Assembly (NCBI GenBank): GCA_002346225.1
Contig: DDYY01000011.1
Location: forward strand, 3,983-67,982
Direction of reading: 5' to 3'
Source: Bacteroidetes bacterium UBA3022
Lineage (GTDB): Bacteria; Bacteroidota; Bacteroidia; Chitinophagales; BACL12
DNA: 64,000 nucleotides
The notes beneath the pieces were generated by a model. The model had not been told where the DNA came from. It did not search any database and worked only from the letters and a program-made list of their open reading frames with translations. This document shows positions 1 to 8,166 of the stretch, piece by piece. Position 1 is the first letter of the stretch. Each line of letters opens with the position of its first letter. Both the position numbers and the translations under genes were made by a program.

Positions 1-1034
1 CTTTCGGTTACCCAGTCCAGTTGCACTTCGCTTTGACCTACCTGTAAAGCGTCAAAACTGGTGAGTGTAATAGGAAGAACCCCTGTATAAGCAGTTGATT
101 CACCCAGGCGTACTAGTGTAAAAGAACCATCTCTTGCTGGTAGAAGGCTCATGCCGTCGTTTATAAATCGAATGGCAGTGTTCCTTCCTATTGTGAAACC
201 TGGAGGTAAAGCATCAAATACAAGGTAGCATTTTAGTCCACCGGGAGGTATAATAATTCCTGCCCCACCCGCAATATTATTATTTCCCCACACTTCATTG
301 TCGATTGGATCACCGCCCCAATCGCCCCATAGTGCATCATAAGATTCGGTGCCATCAAACTCGTCTCCAGTGCCGGTGAATGGCTCATAATAGAGGCGCA
401 TTTCATTTGGAAGGTCTTCTGTTTCCTGCGCAGCTGGTGCGGCACCACCATTATATACCCACAGTCTAATGAGAGACAGGCCGCTTACTCCTCCGGGATC
501 TATTGTGAAGCTCATTACAATATTGTTGCTCCCATCATTGTTGAGAGTAGTAGAGATTTCCCCACCAAATTCTACTATATCTATGATTCTGAAACTTCGC
601 TCATTGAAACCAGGAGCATCTTCGGCATGTGACCACCCGGTAGGTACACCTGTACAAATGCCACCATCATGGTATCGCAATTGCGGACTTACATACATAA
701 TTTCACCGGCTTGCCATGCAGTTCCAAAATCAGCTGGATTGAGGTCCGGGCAGGTAAGTAATGCATTCTTTGGAAAACAGCCTGGCGTAACAGGGGCTAC
801 CTGGTTATAAACGACAGAGACGCCATCAACATAATACCTGGTTCTGGAATCATATATGTTGTTAAAATCATTTGAATTAATAACAGTAAAGGAGCTTACG
901 TCCTTTTCTACATAGCCATATTGACCCAAACCGTTGCCAGGGGTGCTCATCAGGAATGGCTCTAATTCTGGCTGTGATAGGCAAGGGATATGAAAACCTA
1001 AGGCAATTACCCCAATTACAATTATTTGCTTCAT
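1..1034 (-). CDS. Secreted protein with T9SS-cargo-type C-terminal linker (3' end outside window)
   Basis: The reading frame is open from an ATG at 1034 to the window edge (344 codons seen), so the C-terminus is missing. It begins with a short charged start, a hydrophobic signal peptide and a probable cleavage after CLSQ. The mature part is rich in Gly, Asp, Asn and aromatic residues and looks like an extracellular beta-sandwich protein. The last visible residues, around LPITLTSFDA followed by LDWVTE, match the linker that commonly precedes the C-terminal sorting domain of type IX secretion substrates in Bacteroidota. The sorting domain itself would lie outside the window. Function is unknown; the T9SS assignment is inferred from the linker only. 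A TAnnTTTG-like promoter lies just upstream. Confidence 0.75.
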   Translation of the reverse strand, partial: MKQIIVIGVIALGFHIPCLSQPELEPFLMSTPGNGLGQYGYVEKDVSSFTVINSNDFNNIYDSRTRYYVDGVSVVYNQVAPVTPGCFPKNALLTCPDLNPADFGTAWQAGEIMYVSPQLRYHDGGICTGVPTGWSHAEDAPGFNERSFRIIDIVEFGGEISTTLNNDGSNNIVMSFTIDPGGVSGLSLIRLWVYNGGAAPAAQETEDLPNEMRLYYEPFTGTGDEFDGTESYDALWGDWGGDPIDNEVWGNNNIAGGAGIIIPPGGLKCYLVFDALPPGFTIGRNTAIRFINDGMSLLPARDGSFTLVRLGESTAYTGVLPITLTSFDALQVGQSEVQLDWVTE

Positions 1035-1059
1035 AACTATAGGTTCAGTACAGTTTACA

Positions 1060-1090
1060 CAAAGTTCACGAATATTTCTTAAAAAATCAA
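1060..1090 (-). promoter_or_regulatory. Bacteroidota-type promoter of the secreted protein gene
   Basis: On the minus strand a TTG (1090-1088) is followed after 20 bases by GAACTTTG (1067-1060), one mismatch from the TAnnTTTG -7 box. It lies about 26 bp upstream of the ATG at 1034. Confidence 0.45.
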
Positions 1091-1167
1091 CCGCAAAAAG
1101 CCCGGCAGTGCCTTGCTTTTAGCAATGAATTAAATAATTGATTGCCAATTGTTTAATCGTGAAGAAG

Positions 1168-2076
1168 CTACCAGTTTAAGGCGGTGAGCCAGGCATCGGT
1201 TTCCGCCAGGGTAATAGCATAGTACTTGCCATCGTGCTGGTTGAGCTGGAAGAAACCATGCTCCATGCCTTCAAAGGTTTGCAGGGTGATATCGGCACCC
1301 ATTGATGTTGCTTTTTCTGTATATGTTTTTACCCTGTCGTAGCCGGCAATTACATCATCTGTTCCGTGGAATATCAGGGTAGGAGGGTGGGTGGATGCTA
1401 TATGGCGCAAAGGACTCAGTGCTGCTGCAGCGCCATCGAATTTGCGTATGCGAAAAGTATGCTCTTCCATATCCACCACCGGGTTGAAGGCTACAATGGC
1501 ATCCGGGCGACAGCTGATGGTAGTATCGTCGCCGGGATTGTTGTAACCTGTAACCTCCATGGCGCACATCAATGCCAGTCCGCCACCTGCTGAGCCGCCA
1601 CTCACTACTAAATGGTTGGGTGCAATACCAAGAGCAGGGGCGTTGGCACGTATATAACGCACTGCCGATTTTGCATCCATATAGCTCTCAACAGCGGTGC
1701 ATTGGTTGCGCGAGATAACCCTGTAGTCGGCAGCGATGGCCACATAACCTTTGCTGCTGTAATGCCGGCATTGTTCGGCAAACTGCTCGGGGCTGACATT
1801 GATGAATCCGCCTCCAAAAAAGAATACTATGCAGGGAGCACTGTCGCCTTCCATATGTCCCTCGGGATAGTAAATGTTCAGGTGCATATCCGTTCCGTTG
1901 CGTTGCAGGTAAACAGGGGTTGCAGCTGCATCGGGCAGCACGGGCGTGTACTTTCCGCCATCGCCCTGCTGCATTTCTTCCAGAGTAAGATCTTTCTTTT
2001 CGAGTTTGCTTTTGCAGGCTGTGAGGGATAACAACAGCAGGCAAAAGAGACTAAGGCGTACCGGAACGGTCAACAT
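1168..2076 (-). CDS. Alpha/beta hydrolase (esterase/lipase-like) lipoprotein
   Basis: The 302-residue protein starts with a lipoprotein signal (MLTVPVRLSLF..., lipobox LTAC), so it is probably anchored to a membrane facing the periplasm or surface. The body is an alpha/beta hydrolase of the esterase/lipase (BD-FAE/acetyl-esterase-like) group: an oxyanion FFGGGF segment, a nucleophile elbow GGSAGGG, a late Asp in HGTDDVI and a His in GMEHGF near the C-terminus. The family hydrolyses carboxyl esters, often acetyl groups on sugars; the substrate here is unknown. A longer frame opens at a TTG at 2100, but that TTG is the end of a TACATTTG promoter box, so the ATG at 2076 is preferred. It is divergent from pdhB. 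Confidence 0.82.
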   Translation of the reverse strand: MLTVPVRLSLFCLLLLSLTACKSKLEKKDLTLEEMQQGDGGKYTPVLPDAAATPVYLQRNGTDMHLNIYYPEGHMEGDSAPCIVFFFGGGFINVSPEQFAEQCRHYSSKGYVAIAADYRVISRNQCTAVESYMDAKSAVRYIRANAPALGIAPNHLVVSGGSAGGGLALMCAMEVTGYNNPGDDTTISCRPDAIVAFNPVVDMEEHTFRIRKFDGAAAALSPLRHIASTHPPTLIFHGTDDVIAGYDRVKTYTEKATSMGADITLQTFEGMEHGFFQLNQHDGKYYAITLAETDAWLTALNW

Positions 2077-2097
2077 TTCATGGCGTTTTAATGCAGG

Positions 2098-2125
2098 CAA
2101 ATGTAACTAATAGCTTTCTATTCAA
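2098..2125 (-). promoter_or_regulatory. Promoter of the esterase lipoprotein gene
   Basis: TTG (2125-2123), 17-base spacer, then TACATTTG (2105-2098), a perfect TAnnTTTG box on the minus strand. Transcription would start near 2091, giving a leader of about 15 nt before the ATG at 2076 and excluding the TTG at 2100 as a start. Confidence 0.6.
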
Positions 2126-2164
2126 GGGCTTATAAGTATAGTTTGACCAACTTGATGTTACCTT

Positions 2165-2195
2165 TTGCCAAATGCCATTCCGAACACTACCTTTG
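2165..2195 (+). promoter_or_regulatory. Promoter of pdhB
   Basis: TTG at 2165-2167, 20-base spacer, then a perfect TACCTTTG at 2188-2195. The predicted transcription start near 2202 lies only about 11 nt before the ATG at 2213. The in-frame TTG at 2165 therefore belongs to the -33 element and is not a start codon. Confidence 0.75.
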
Positions 2196-2212
2196 CACAA
2201 ATTTTTGAAGTA

Positions 2213-3190
2213 ATGAGAGAGATCAGAATGCGCGAGGCTTTACGTGAAGCTATGAACGAAGAGATGCGCAAGGATGCCAGTATCCTGCTTATGGGAGAGG
2301 AAGTGGCTGAGTACAATGGTGCGTATAAAGTAAGCCAGGGTATGCTGGATGAGTTTGGTCCTAAGCGTATAATAGATACTCCTATTTCTGAGTTAGGCTT
2401 TGCCGGTATCGCGGTGGGTGCCAGTACCAATGGTCTCCGCCCGATTGTGGAGTTTATGACCTTCAACTTTGCCGTGCTGGCATTGGATCAGATAGTGAAC
2501 AGCGCTGCCAAAATGATGGCAATGAGTGCCGGGCAGTTCACCTGTCCCATCGTTTTCAGAGGACCTTCCGGTTCTGCCGGTCAATTGGGTGCCCAGCACT
2601 CTCAGGTGTTTGAAAGCTGGTACGCCAATGTTCCCGGACTGAAGGTGATTTCTCCCTCTAATCCTTACGATGCAAAAGGTTTGCTGAAGTCTGCTATTGT
2701 AGACAATGACCCTGTAATTTTCATGGAGAGTGAGCTTATGTATTCAGATATGGGCCATGTTCCTGAAGAAGAATACTACATTCCCATCGGTAAGGCGGAT
2801 GTGAAGCGCGCCGGTACAGATGTTACGATTGTTTCTTACAATAAAATGATGAAGGTAGCCCTGGCTGCTGCCGATGAGCTGGCAAAAGACGGTATTCAGG
2901 CAGAAGTCATTGACCTGCGTACCATTCGTCCTCTGGACATGCCTACCATTGTAGAGTCGGTGAAGAAAACCAACCGCATTGTAGTGGTAGATGAATCCTG
3001 GCCTTATGGTTCCATTTCTTCCGAAATTACTTACCAGCTGCAAAAGAATGCTTTCGATTACCTCGATGCTCCTGTAAGAAGGGTGAATGGCGCTGATACC
3101 AGCATGCACTATGCCCCCAATCTGGTGGAAGCCTACCTTCCAAGTCCTGCCAAAGTGATTGCAGCTGTAAAAGACGTTATGTACGTCTGA
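2213..3190 (+). CDS. pdhB: Pyruvate dehydrogenase E1 component, beta subunit
   Basis: The 325-residue protein is the E1 beta subunit of a 2-oxoacid dehydrogenase complex. With E1 alpha and thiamine diphosphate it decarboxylates pyruvate and passes the acetyl group to E2 lipoyl domains in the cytoplasm. The start MREIRMREALREAM, the MGEEVAEYNGAYKVSQGML segment, GPSGSAGQLGAQHSQ in the pyrimidine-binding domain, and the C-terminal transketolase domain (VTIVSYNKMM, EVIDLRTIRPLD) are all typical of bacterial PdhB. No E1 alpha gene is next to it; the subunits are often encoded apart in Bacteroidota. The ATG at 2213 is chosen because a TTG-N20-TACCTTTG promoter covers the region just upstream. Confidence 0.95.
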   Translation: MREIRMREALREAMNEEMRKDASILLMGEEVAEYNGAYKVSQGMLDEFGPKRIIDTPISELGFAGIAVGASTNGLRPIVEFMTFNFAVLALDQIVNSAAKMMAMSAGQFTCPIVFRGPSGSAGQLGAQHSQVFESWYANVPGLKVISPSNPYDAKGLLKSAIVDNDPVIFMESELMYSDMGHVPEEEYYIPIGKADVKRAGTDVTIVSYNKMMKVALAAADELAKDGIQAEVIDLRTIRPLDMPTIVESVKKTNRIVVVDESWPYGSISSEITYQLQKNAFDYLDAPVRRVNGADTSMHYAPNLVEAYLPSPAKVIAAVKDVMYV

Positions 3191-3223
3191 TGTACTTGCT
3201 GCATTTCCAATAAACTCCTTTCA

Positions 3224-3250
3224 GGGCCGGAATACATTCCGGTCCTTTTT
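3224..3250 (+). terminator. Intrinsic terminator of pdhB
   Basis: GGGCCGGAAT (3224-3233) pairs with ATTCCGGTCC (3236-3245) with one G-U pair and is followed by a T run. It is 34 bp after the pdhB stop. Confidence 0.8.
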
Positions 3251-3371
3251 ATTAAATAGCTCTTCTCACGCACGCAGCGCCTATTCCGGACAGGAATGCT
3301 TAATTGTCATCATAATGTCTGATAGTTATGGTACTTTAGTAGCAATACAATTTAATATTAAAATAATTTTC

Positions 3372-3812
3372 ATGAAAAAACTATTGCTTGTTCTCGTAAC
3401 TGTTGTCGCAGCAGGAACGGTGAATGCCCAGGAACTAGGTGTCCGCTTCGGAGGAGTAAGTGGTAGCTCCGGTGCTGCCCTGGACGCGGTATTCGGTTTG
3501 AACGGTACGCGCATTCACGCAGATTTAGGTTTTTACGAAGATGCCGTGGGTATAGACTTTTTGTGGGACTTCATTTATAAGCCACTGGGAGGAGAAGCGT
3601 TTTACTGGTATCTGGGGGTAGGACCTACCGCCATTATTGGAGATGTATTTCGTCTGGGTGTGGCCGGAGAAATCTGACTGGAATATCTCTTTAACACCGT
3701 ACCTATTGCAATTGGTGCCGACTGGCGTCCAAGCTTATGGATAGTGGATGAAACCCGTTTTGGTTCCGATTCATTCGGACTGAACGTGCGCTGGAGATTT
3801 GGAAGTTATTAA
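3372..3812 (+). pseudogene. Small outer-membrane beta-barrel protein gene interrupted by an in-frame TGA
   Basis: From an ATG at 3372 the frame gives a signal peptide (MKKLLLVLVTVVAAGTVNAQ) and amphipathic beta strands of a small outer-membrane barrel (ELGVRFGGVSGSSGAALD, ADLGFYEDAVGIDFLW, FYWYLGVGP). A TGA at 3675-3677 stops it after 101 residues. The same frame then continues without another stop for 44 codons to TAA at 3810-3812. The continuation (LEYLFNTVPIAIGADWRP... GLNVRWRFGSY) is exactly the expected last strands, ending in an aromatic-rich C-terminus. GGA (Gly) to TGA is the simplest explanation. A strong terminator follows the second stop, not the first. It could be a true pseudogene, a recent mutation or a sequencing error. 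Confidence 0.8.
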
Positions 3813-3837
3813 GCTGAACTTTTACGCCTTTATAGAC

Positions 3838-3871
3838 AAGACATTCCTGATAATCGGGAATGTCTTTTTTT
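3838..3871 (+). terminator. Intrinsic terminator after the interrupted barrel gene
   Basis: GACATTCC (3840-3847) and GGAATGTC (3857-3864) form a perfect 8-bp stem, extended by flanking A-T pairs, followed by seven T. It lies 26 bp after the distal stop at 3812, supporting the full-length reading of the interrupted gene. Confidence 0.85.
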
Positions 3872-3931
3872 ATGCGTTTCCGCTGTTCAATCGCCGGCAG
3901 ATGATGTCGTCAACAGCTCAAAAAAGGGCAA

Positions 3932-3979
3932 GAAAAAACCCCGCCTAACTTCCCGGGAGGAAAGTCACCGTGGCGGGGT
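3932..3979 (-). terminator. Intrinsic terminator of the HtrA-type protease gene
   Basis: Read on the minus strand, ACCCCGCC (3979-3972) pairs with GGCGGGGT (3945-3938) and is followed by six T. The 26-nt loop contains its own short GC hairpin. It is the only terminator signal downstream of the protease gene ending at 4062. Confidence 0.75.
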
Positions 3980-4061
3980 CAACCTGAAAACCCAATTACC
4001 CTATAGTGTTAAGAGACTTTTTCTTTTCTTATTAATATAACGTAAGAATTGCATTTGTAGT

Positions 4062-5516
4062 TTATAAACTTAACCCGTAATTATAAATTTTGTTCGGATA
4101 GTTCGGGTAGATGCCTTCTACAATGATATTGCTACCTTCTTTTTCTTTTAACGCACGCGCCAGCTCATTGTTGTTCTTAACAGAAGTGCCGTCAATACCG
4201 GTGATAATGAAGCCTTCTCTGATTCTTGTTTGCGCTGCTATCAGACCATTTTTAATATTGGTGATGCGCACGCCACCTTCCAGCTGGTAGTAGTTGGCTT
4301 CCCTGGAACTCAGGTCTTCCAAATCAATACCGAGGCTCTGTACAATCTCATTGGTTTCCTTCACTATGATATTGGTGTTGCCATCCTTGTTCTTCAGGGT
4401 AACGACAACATTCTTATGGTCGCCTTTGTGCTGCAATGCCACATTGACTTTATCACCCGGTCCGTACTGACTGATTTGTTCCTGTAATTCCGGGAAGGAA
4501 GTGATAGCGGCATCGTTGATATGCGTGATGATGTCACCTACTTTGATGCCGGCAAGATCGGCGCCGGAGCCTTCAATGACATTGGCAACTACCACGCCGC
4601 CCACATCGTCTTTGCGGATATCTATTTCCACACCGAGGTAAGCGCGCTGCACTGTACCGTACCTGCGCAGGTCTTTGACAACCTTCTGCACGATGTTCAC
4701 GGGAACGGCAAAGGAGTAGCCTGCAAATGTTCCGGTTGGTGTAGCAATGGCTGTATTGATACCGATGAGTTGTCCGTTCGTGTTGACCAGTGCTCCTCCG
4801 CTGTTACCCGGATTCACGGCTGCATCGGTTTGGATAAATGACTCGACAGGTGTGCTTGCATTTTCACCCAGGATATCGATTTTTCTTCCTTTGGCACTCA
4901 CGATGCCCGCGGTGACGGTAGAGGCCAGGTCGAAAGGATTACCTACTGCGAGTACCCATTCACCCACGCGCACGGAGTCTGAATTTCCGTAGCGAATGAT
5001 GGATAAATCCTGGGCGTCAACCTTGAGCAATGCAATGTCCGTGCTGGGGTCTGTGCCTATCAGTTTTGCATCGAGTTTGCGCTTGTCGAAAAGCACCACT
5101 TCAATTTTATCGGCATTCTTTACCACGTGGTAATTGGTAACGATATAGCCGTCGTCGGTAACGATAACACCCGAGCCGGTAGACATAGCTGCTTGTCCGC
5201 CGTTGTCCCAGGAGAAATCATCCCCAAAAAACTGTCTCAATAAATCATTGGTACCACCTACACTCGCTGTTCTGCTGTAGGTAGTCTTAACGTGCACTAC
5301 CGCAGGCGTTGTGAGTGCGGCTGCGTAGGTGAAGTCCACCGGTGCCATGCCGGATGGTGCTACCGGAAAACTGAAATCAGCGAGATGGTAGGGATCGGCT
5401 GCACTGGCAATGGCGTTATTTTGTTCCGTGGCAACGTATCGATTATATGCCCAAATGGAACTGACAGACGTGATTGCGGCAATAAGGATTGTCAGAATAA
5501 ATTGTTTGGTTTTCAT
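4062..5516 (-). CDS. degP: Periplasmic serine protease of the HtrA/DegP (Do) family
   Basis: The 484-residue protein has an N-terminal signal peptide or anchor (about 5-23), a trypsin-like protease domain and two PDZ domains (about 290-375 and 390-480). The catalytic triad is visible as His130 (TNYHVV), Asp160 (STDIALL) and Ser239 (NPGNSGGAL). Family members degrade or refold misfolded envelope proteins in the periplasm; the two-PDZ layout is that of DegP/DegQ. It stands alone on the minus strand, divergent from dapF. The 126-bp intergenic region holds a short palindrome (5573-5585) that could be an operator. The choice between degP and degQ is not resolved by sequence alone. Confidence 0.93.
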   Translation of the reverse strand: MKTKQFILTILIAAITSVSSIWAYNRYVATEQNNAIASAADPYHLADFSFPVAPSGMAPVDFTYAAALTTPAVVHVKTTYSRTASVGGTNDLLRQFFGDDFSWDNGGQAAMSTGSGVIVTDDGYIVTNYHVVKNADKIEVVLFDKRKLDAKLIGTDPSTDIALLKVDAQDLSIIRYGNSDSVRVGEWVLAVGNPFDLASTVTAGIVSAKGRKIDILGENASTPVESFIQTDAAVNPGNSGGALVNTNGQLIGINTAIATPTGTFAGYSFAVPVNIVQKVVKDLRRYGTVQRAYLGVEIDIRKDDVGGVVVANVIEGSGADLAGIKVGDIITHINDAAITSFPELQEQISQYGPGDKVNVALQHKGDHKNVVVTLKNKDGNTNIIVKETNEIVQSLGIDLEDLSSREANYYQLEGGVRITNIKNGLIAAQTRIREGFIITGIDGTSVKNNNELARALKEKEGSNIIVEGIYPNYPNKIYNYGLSL

Positions 5517-5642
5517 ATTGATATCGATTTTTAATTACACTTGGTAATAGTCTAACAAATATTATGCTCAAACGTTCTTTGAACGCATTCCTGTATTTTC
5601 GCTTAACAATATTTAACGTCCGGCACTCAACTACAATAATAT

Positions 5643-6428
5643 ATGCAGCTACAATTTAGCAAATACCACGGAACAGGCAACGATTTTATCATGATCGACA
5701 ACCGGGAAATGCTGCTTCAGCGCGACAATGTTGCACTGTACCGTCAGCTTTGTCACCGTCATTTTGGCATAGGAGCCGATGGGGTCATCTTATTGCAGAA
5801 CCTGGAGGGGGCCGACTTTGAAATGGTATACTTCAATGCCGATGGTCGCGAGAGTACCATGTGTGGCAATGGCGGAAGATGCATGGTAGCTTTTGCTATA
5901 CGTTGCGGCATGCAAAAGGAGCAATTTTATTTCAAGGCCATTGATGGCATGCACGAAGCTTTTGTGGCCGATGGAAAAGTACACCTCAAGATGCAGGATG
6001 TGCAAATAGGAGCGCGGAGGGATACAGCGTATATCCTGGATACCGGATCTCCCCACTATGTGCGGTTCAGTGAGGAAGTAAGCGGCATGGATGTAAAGAC
6101 AGCAGGAGCGCGGATACGACATGCTCCTGAGTTTGCCGCTGCCGGCATCAACGTGAATTTTGTGGAAGTGCTGCAAGGGGGATTGCTGGTGCGCACATTC
6201 GAAAGGGGCGTGGAAGACGAGACGCTCTCCTGCGGCACCGGAGTCACAGCGGCGGCGCTTGCCTTTGCCGATGCGCAGTCTCTACCGGAAGGAGAACATG
6301 CCATCGCCATCACCACTCCGGGCGGTGAACTGGAAGTGCGGTTTCGGGTGGAAGGCCCTCAGGTGTTCAGGGATGTCTGGCTGGTGGGGCCGGCAGTAGC
6401 TGTGTTCGACGGTACCATAACCATTTAA
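5643..6428 (+). CDS. dapF: Diaminopimelate epimerase
   Basis: This 261-residue cytoplasmic enzyme interconverts LL- and meso-diaminopimelate, the late step of lysine synthesis that also supplies meso-DAP for peptidoglycan. The N-terminal signature KYHGTGNDFIMIDN is present, as are both cysteines of the two-base mechanism: Cys74 in MCGNGGRC and Cys197 in SCGTGVTAA. Length and the pseudo-symmetric two-lobe layout fit the family. It is a single-gene unit; its end lies 2 bp from the convergent barrel gene at 6431. Confidence 0.96.
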   Translation: MQLQFSKYHGTGNDFIMIDNREMLLQRDNVALYRQLCHRHFGIGADGVILLQNLEGADFEMVYFNADGRESTMCGNGGRCMVAFAIRCGMQKEQFYFKAIDGMHEAFVADGKVHLKMQDVQIGARRDTAYILDTGSPHYVRFSEEVSGMDVKTAGARIRHAPEFAAAGINVNFVEVLQGGLLVRTFERGVEDETLSCGTGVTAAALAFADAQSLPEGEHAIAITTPGGELEVRFRVEGPQVFRDVWLVGPAVAVFDGTITI

Positions 6429-6430
6429 GG

Positions 6431-6955
6431 TTAGCGGTACATATTCAGCATGTAGGAAAGAGAAACGGTATAGAAATTAGAACGGGTATCCGTTACATCC
6501 AGCATGAAGCCACCATTGAGGTCGAAGGGTAACTCGCCGATATCGAAGCGGACACCGGTGGTGATATAGGGGCCGTAATTCGAATAATAACTCCATCCGT
6601 TGTTCATGGCAGCGCCCGCACCTACATAGTAGCCCGAAGGTTCGGCCGAAAACTGGGTAGCACCATTGCCTTTGTTAAAATTGATGGTCAGCGGGAAGAA
6701 GGAGGTGAAGTAATCTTCTTCCGCATAGGTTCCCTGCTCGGCAAAGTAACCGAAGCTCAGGCGGGTATCGAGCGAGAAAGTGCCCGCGTAGCCCAATTGG
6801 TAGAAGTTGATTCTCGGACTGTAATGCAGGGCCGGGTAATTGTCGACAGGACTGTAATAGTAACCTACGCCCACGCTGTGGATGTATTCCAGCTGTGCGT
6901 CAGCGGTTTGGTAAATCCCACAAATAACTAATAGGGCGAGAATGCTTTTTTTCAT
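6431..6955 (-). CDS. Small outer-membrane beta-barrel-like protein
   Basis: The 174-residue protein begins with a signal peptide (MKKSILALLVICGIYQTADAQ) with a likely cut after ADA. The mature part alternates polar and aromatic residues (HSVGVGYYYSPV, GYAGTFSLDTRLSFGYF, GPYITTGVRFDIG) and ends in SLSYMLNMYR, as in small Bacteroidota outer-membrane barrels. No family name is justified and no substrate can be assigned. It is convergent with dapF and has its own TACCTTTG promoter box. Confidence 0.78.
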   Translation of the reverse strand: MKKSILALLVICGIYQTADAQLEYIHSVGVGYYYSPVDNYPALHYSPRINFYQLGYAGTFSLDTRLSFGYFAEQGTYAEEDYFTSFFPLTINFNKGNGATQFSAEPSGYYVGAGAAMNNGWSYYSNYGPYITTGVRFDIGELPFDLNGGFMLDVTDTRSNFYTVSLSYMLNMYR

Positions 6956-6984
6956 AAGAGGTGTTTTGCTGCTTGCGAACCCGA

Positions 6985-6992
6985 CAAAGGTA
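6985..6992 (-). promoter_or_regulatory. -7 box of the small barrel gene
   Basis: Perfect TACCTTTG on the minus strand, 30 bp upstream of the ATG at 6955. No clear TTG -33 element is seen. Confidence 0.5.
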
Positions 6993-7055
6993 ATACCTAA
7001 ATGACATTTAATGGATGCCCCTCCGGCCCATTAAAACTGTGTTGCAAGTGCCTTA

Positions 7056-7088
7056 TTGCTGATTAGTGATTAAAAAAAACTACATTTG
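7056..7088 (+). promoter_or_regulatory. Promoter of the CorA-type transporter gene
   Basis: TTG at 7056-7058, 22-base A-rich spacer, perfect TACATTTG at 7081-7088. Transcription would start near 7095, giving a leader of about 28 nt before the ATG at 7123. Confidence 0.6.
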
Positions 7089-7122
7089 CAGCGATTAATC
7101 CTTAAACGTTGCATGGGCAGTC

Positions 7123-8082
7123 ATGATCAAATACTACAAAAGAGAACAGAATAACATTGTAGAAATTGACAGACCTGAAAAAGACTGCTGGATCAACGTA
7201 TACCCTCCCTTCGACCATAAGCGATTAGCCCAACTCAGCGATGCCATTGATATTCCCATCGACTTCCTGCTCGACTCCATAGATATTAACGAGCGTTCCA
7301 GGTTTGAGGTAGACGACAACGTAAAGCTGATAGTCATCAACACGCCCATAGAGAATGATCTGGAGCACTTTGTGGATAATGAGGCGTTTTACATCACGGT
7401 TCCGGTGGGCATTATTCTTACCAAAGACCACAATATCATTATTTCCAGTGCCCAGAACAGGGTCATCGACTGGTTGTTCTCAGTGGCCATCAAGCACTTG
7501 AATCCCACGGATAAGGATACCATTGTGTTGAAGATTTTTGAAAAGAATGTCTTCTATTTCACCCAGTACCTGAACGAGATGAACAAGCGCAGGTACCTTA
7601 TAGAAAAGGAGCTGATGCACAGCAGCCGCAACACGGAACTGTCGAAATTGCTGAATATCCAGAAGTCGCTGGTGTACTTTGTAACGGATTTGCGCGCTAA
7701 CGAGCTGCTCATGATGAAGCTGGCCCGGACCAATACAGTGCTCGGCATCAAGGACGATGAAGAGAAGAGCGATTACCTGCAGGATATCCTCATCGATAGC
7801 GGGCAGGCTTCTGAAATGGCGAATATCTACACCAATATCCTCAACGGGACTATGGATGCCTTCGGATCCATTATTTCCAATAACCTGAACATGGTGATGA
7901 AGCGTTTAACTTCAGTCACTATCATATTGATGGTGCCCACGCTGGTGGCCTCCTTTTACGGCATGAATCTCGATCCATTGCCGTTTGCAGGCAGCAGCAG
8001 CGCCTTTTTGGGTGTTTCTATCTTCTCCGTACTGTGCGCCGTAATCCTATATTACATCTTTCGCCGCATCCGCTGGTTCTAA
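7123..8082 (+). CDS. corA: CorA-family magnesium/divalent cation transporter
   Basis: The 319-residue protein has a long charged cytoplasmic N-terminal part and two transmembrane helices at the C-terminus (about 260-279 and 292-312). The signature Gly-Met-Asn motif (residues 280-282, in FYGMN) lies at the end of the first helix. The CorA family forms pentameric channels that import Mg2+; some members move Co2+, Ni2+ or export Zn2+. The loop after GMN is LDPLPF rather than the E. coli MNFMPE form, as in many CorA-like proteins, so the exact ion is uncertain. It is a single-gene unit. Confidence 0.92.
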   Translation: MIKYYKREQNNIVEIDRPEKDCWINVYPPFDHKRLAQLSDAIDIPIDFLLDSIDINERSRFEVDDNVKLIVINTPIENDLEHFVDNEAFYITVPVGIILTKDHNIIISSAQNRVIDWLFSVAIKHLNPTDKDTIVLKIFEKNVFYFTQYLNEMNKRRYLIEKELMHSSRNTELSKLLNIQKSLVYFVTDLRANELLMMKLARTNTVLGIKDDEEKSDYLQDILIDSGQASEMANIYTNILNGTMDAFGSIISNNLNMVMKRLTSVTIILMVPTLVASFYGMNLDPLPFAGSSSAFLGVSIFSVLCAVILYYIFRRIRWF

Positions 8083-8099
8083 AAATTTTCAAAAAATAT

Positions 8100-8131
8100 T
8101 TGGAAGTGACACCGTCATTTCCGTATCTTTG
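8100..8131 (+). promoter_or_regulatory. Promoter of the unknown secreted protein gene
   Basis: TTG at 8100-8102, 21-base spacer and a perfect TATCTTTG at 8124-8131. The predicted transcription start near 8138 makes the ATG at 8167 the first usable start. Confidence 0.7.
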
Positions 8132-8166
8132 GAACATCTGTGGCTCTTCCCTCAGCACCTATAGAT

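Noticed and set aside
469..810. 113-codon plus-strand frame opposite the secreted protein
   Set aside because: It lies wholly antisense to a longer frame with a signal peptide and domain-like composition; no promoter or motif supports it.
3675..3677. Possible reassignment of TGA as a sense codon
   Set aside because: Many other genes here end cleanly at TGA (for example pdhB, bioB, bioF and miaE), so the in-frame TGA is a local mutation or error.
5573..5585. CGTTC-TTT-GAACG palindrome upstream of degP as a stress-response operator
   Set aside because: The arms are only 5 bp and no second copy was noticed; too short to claim beyond chance.
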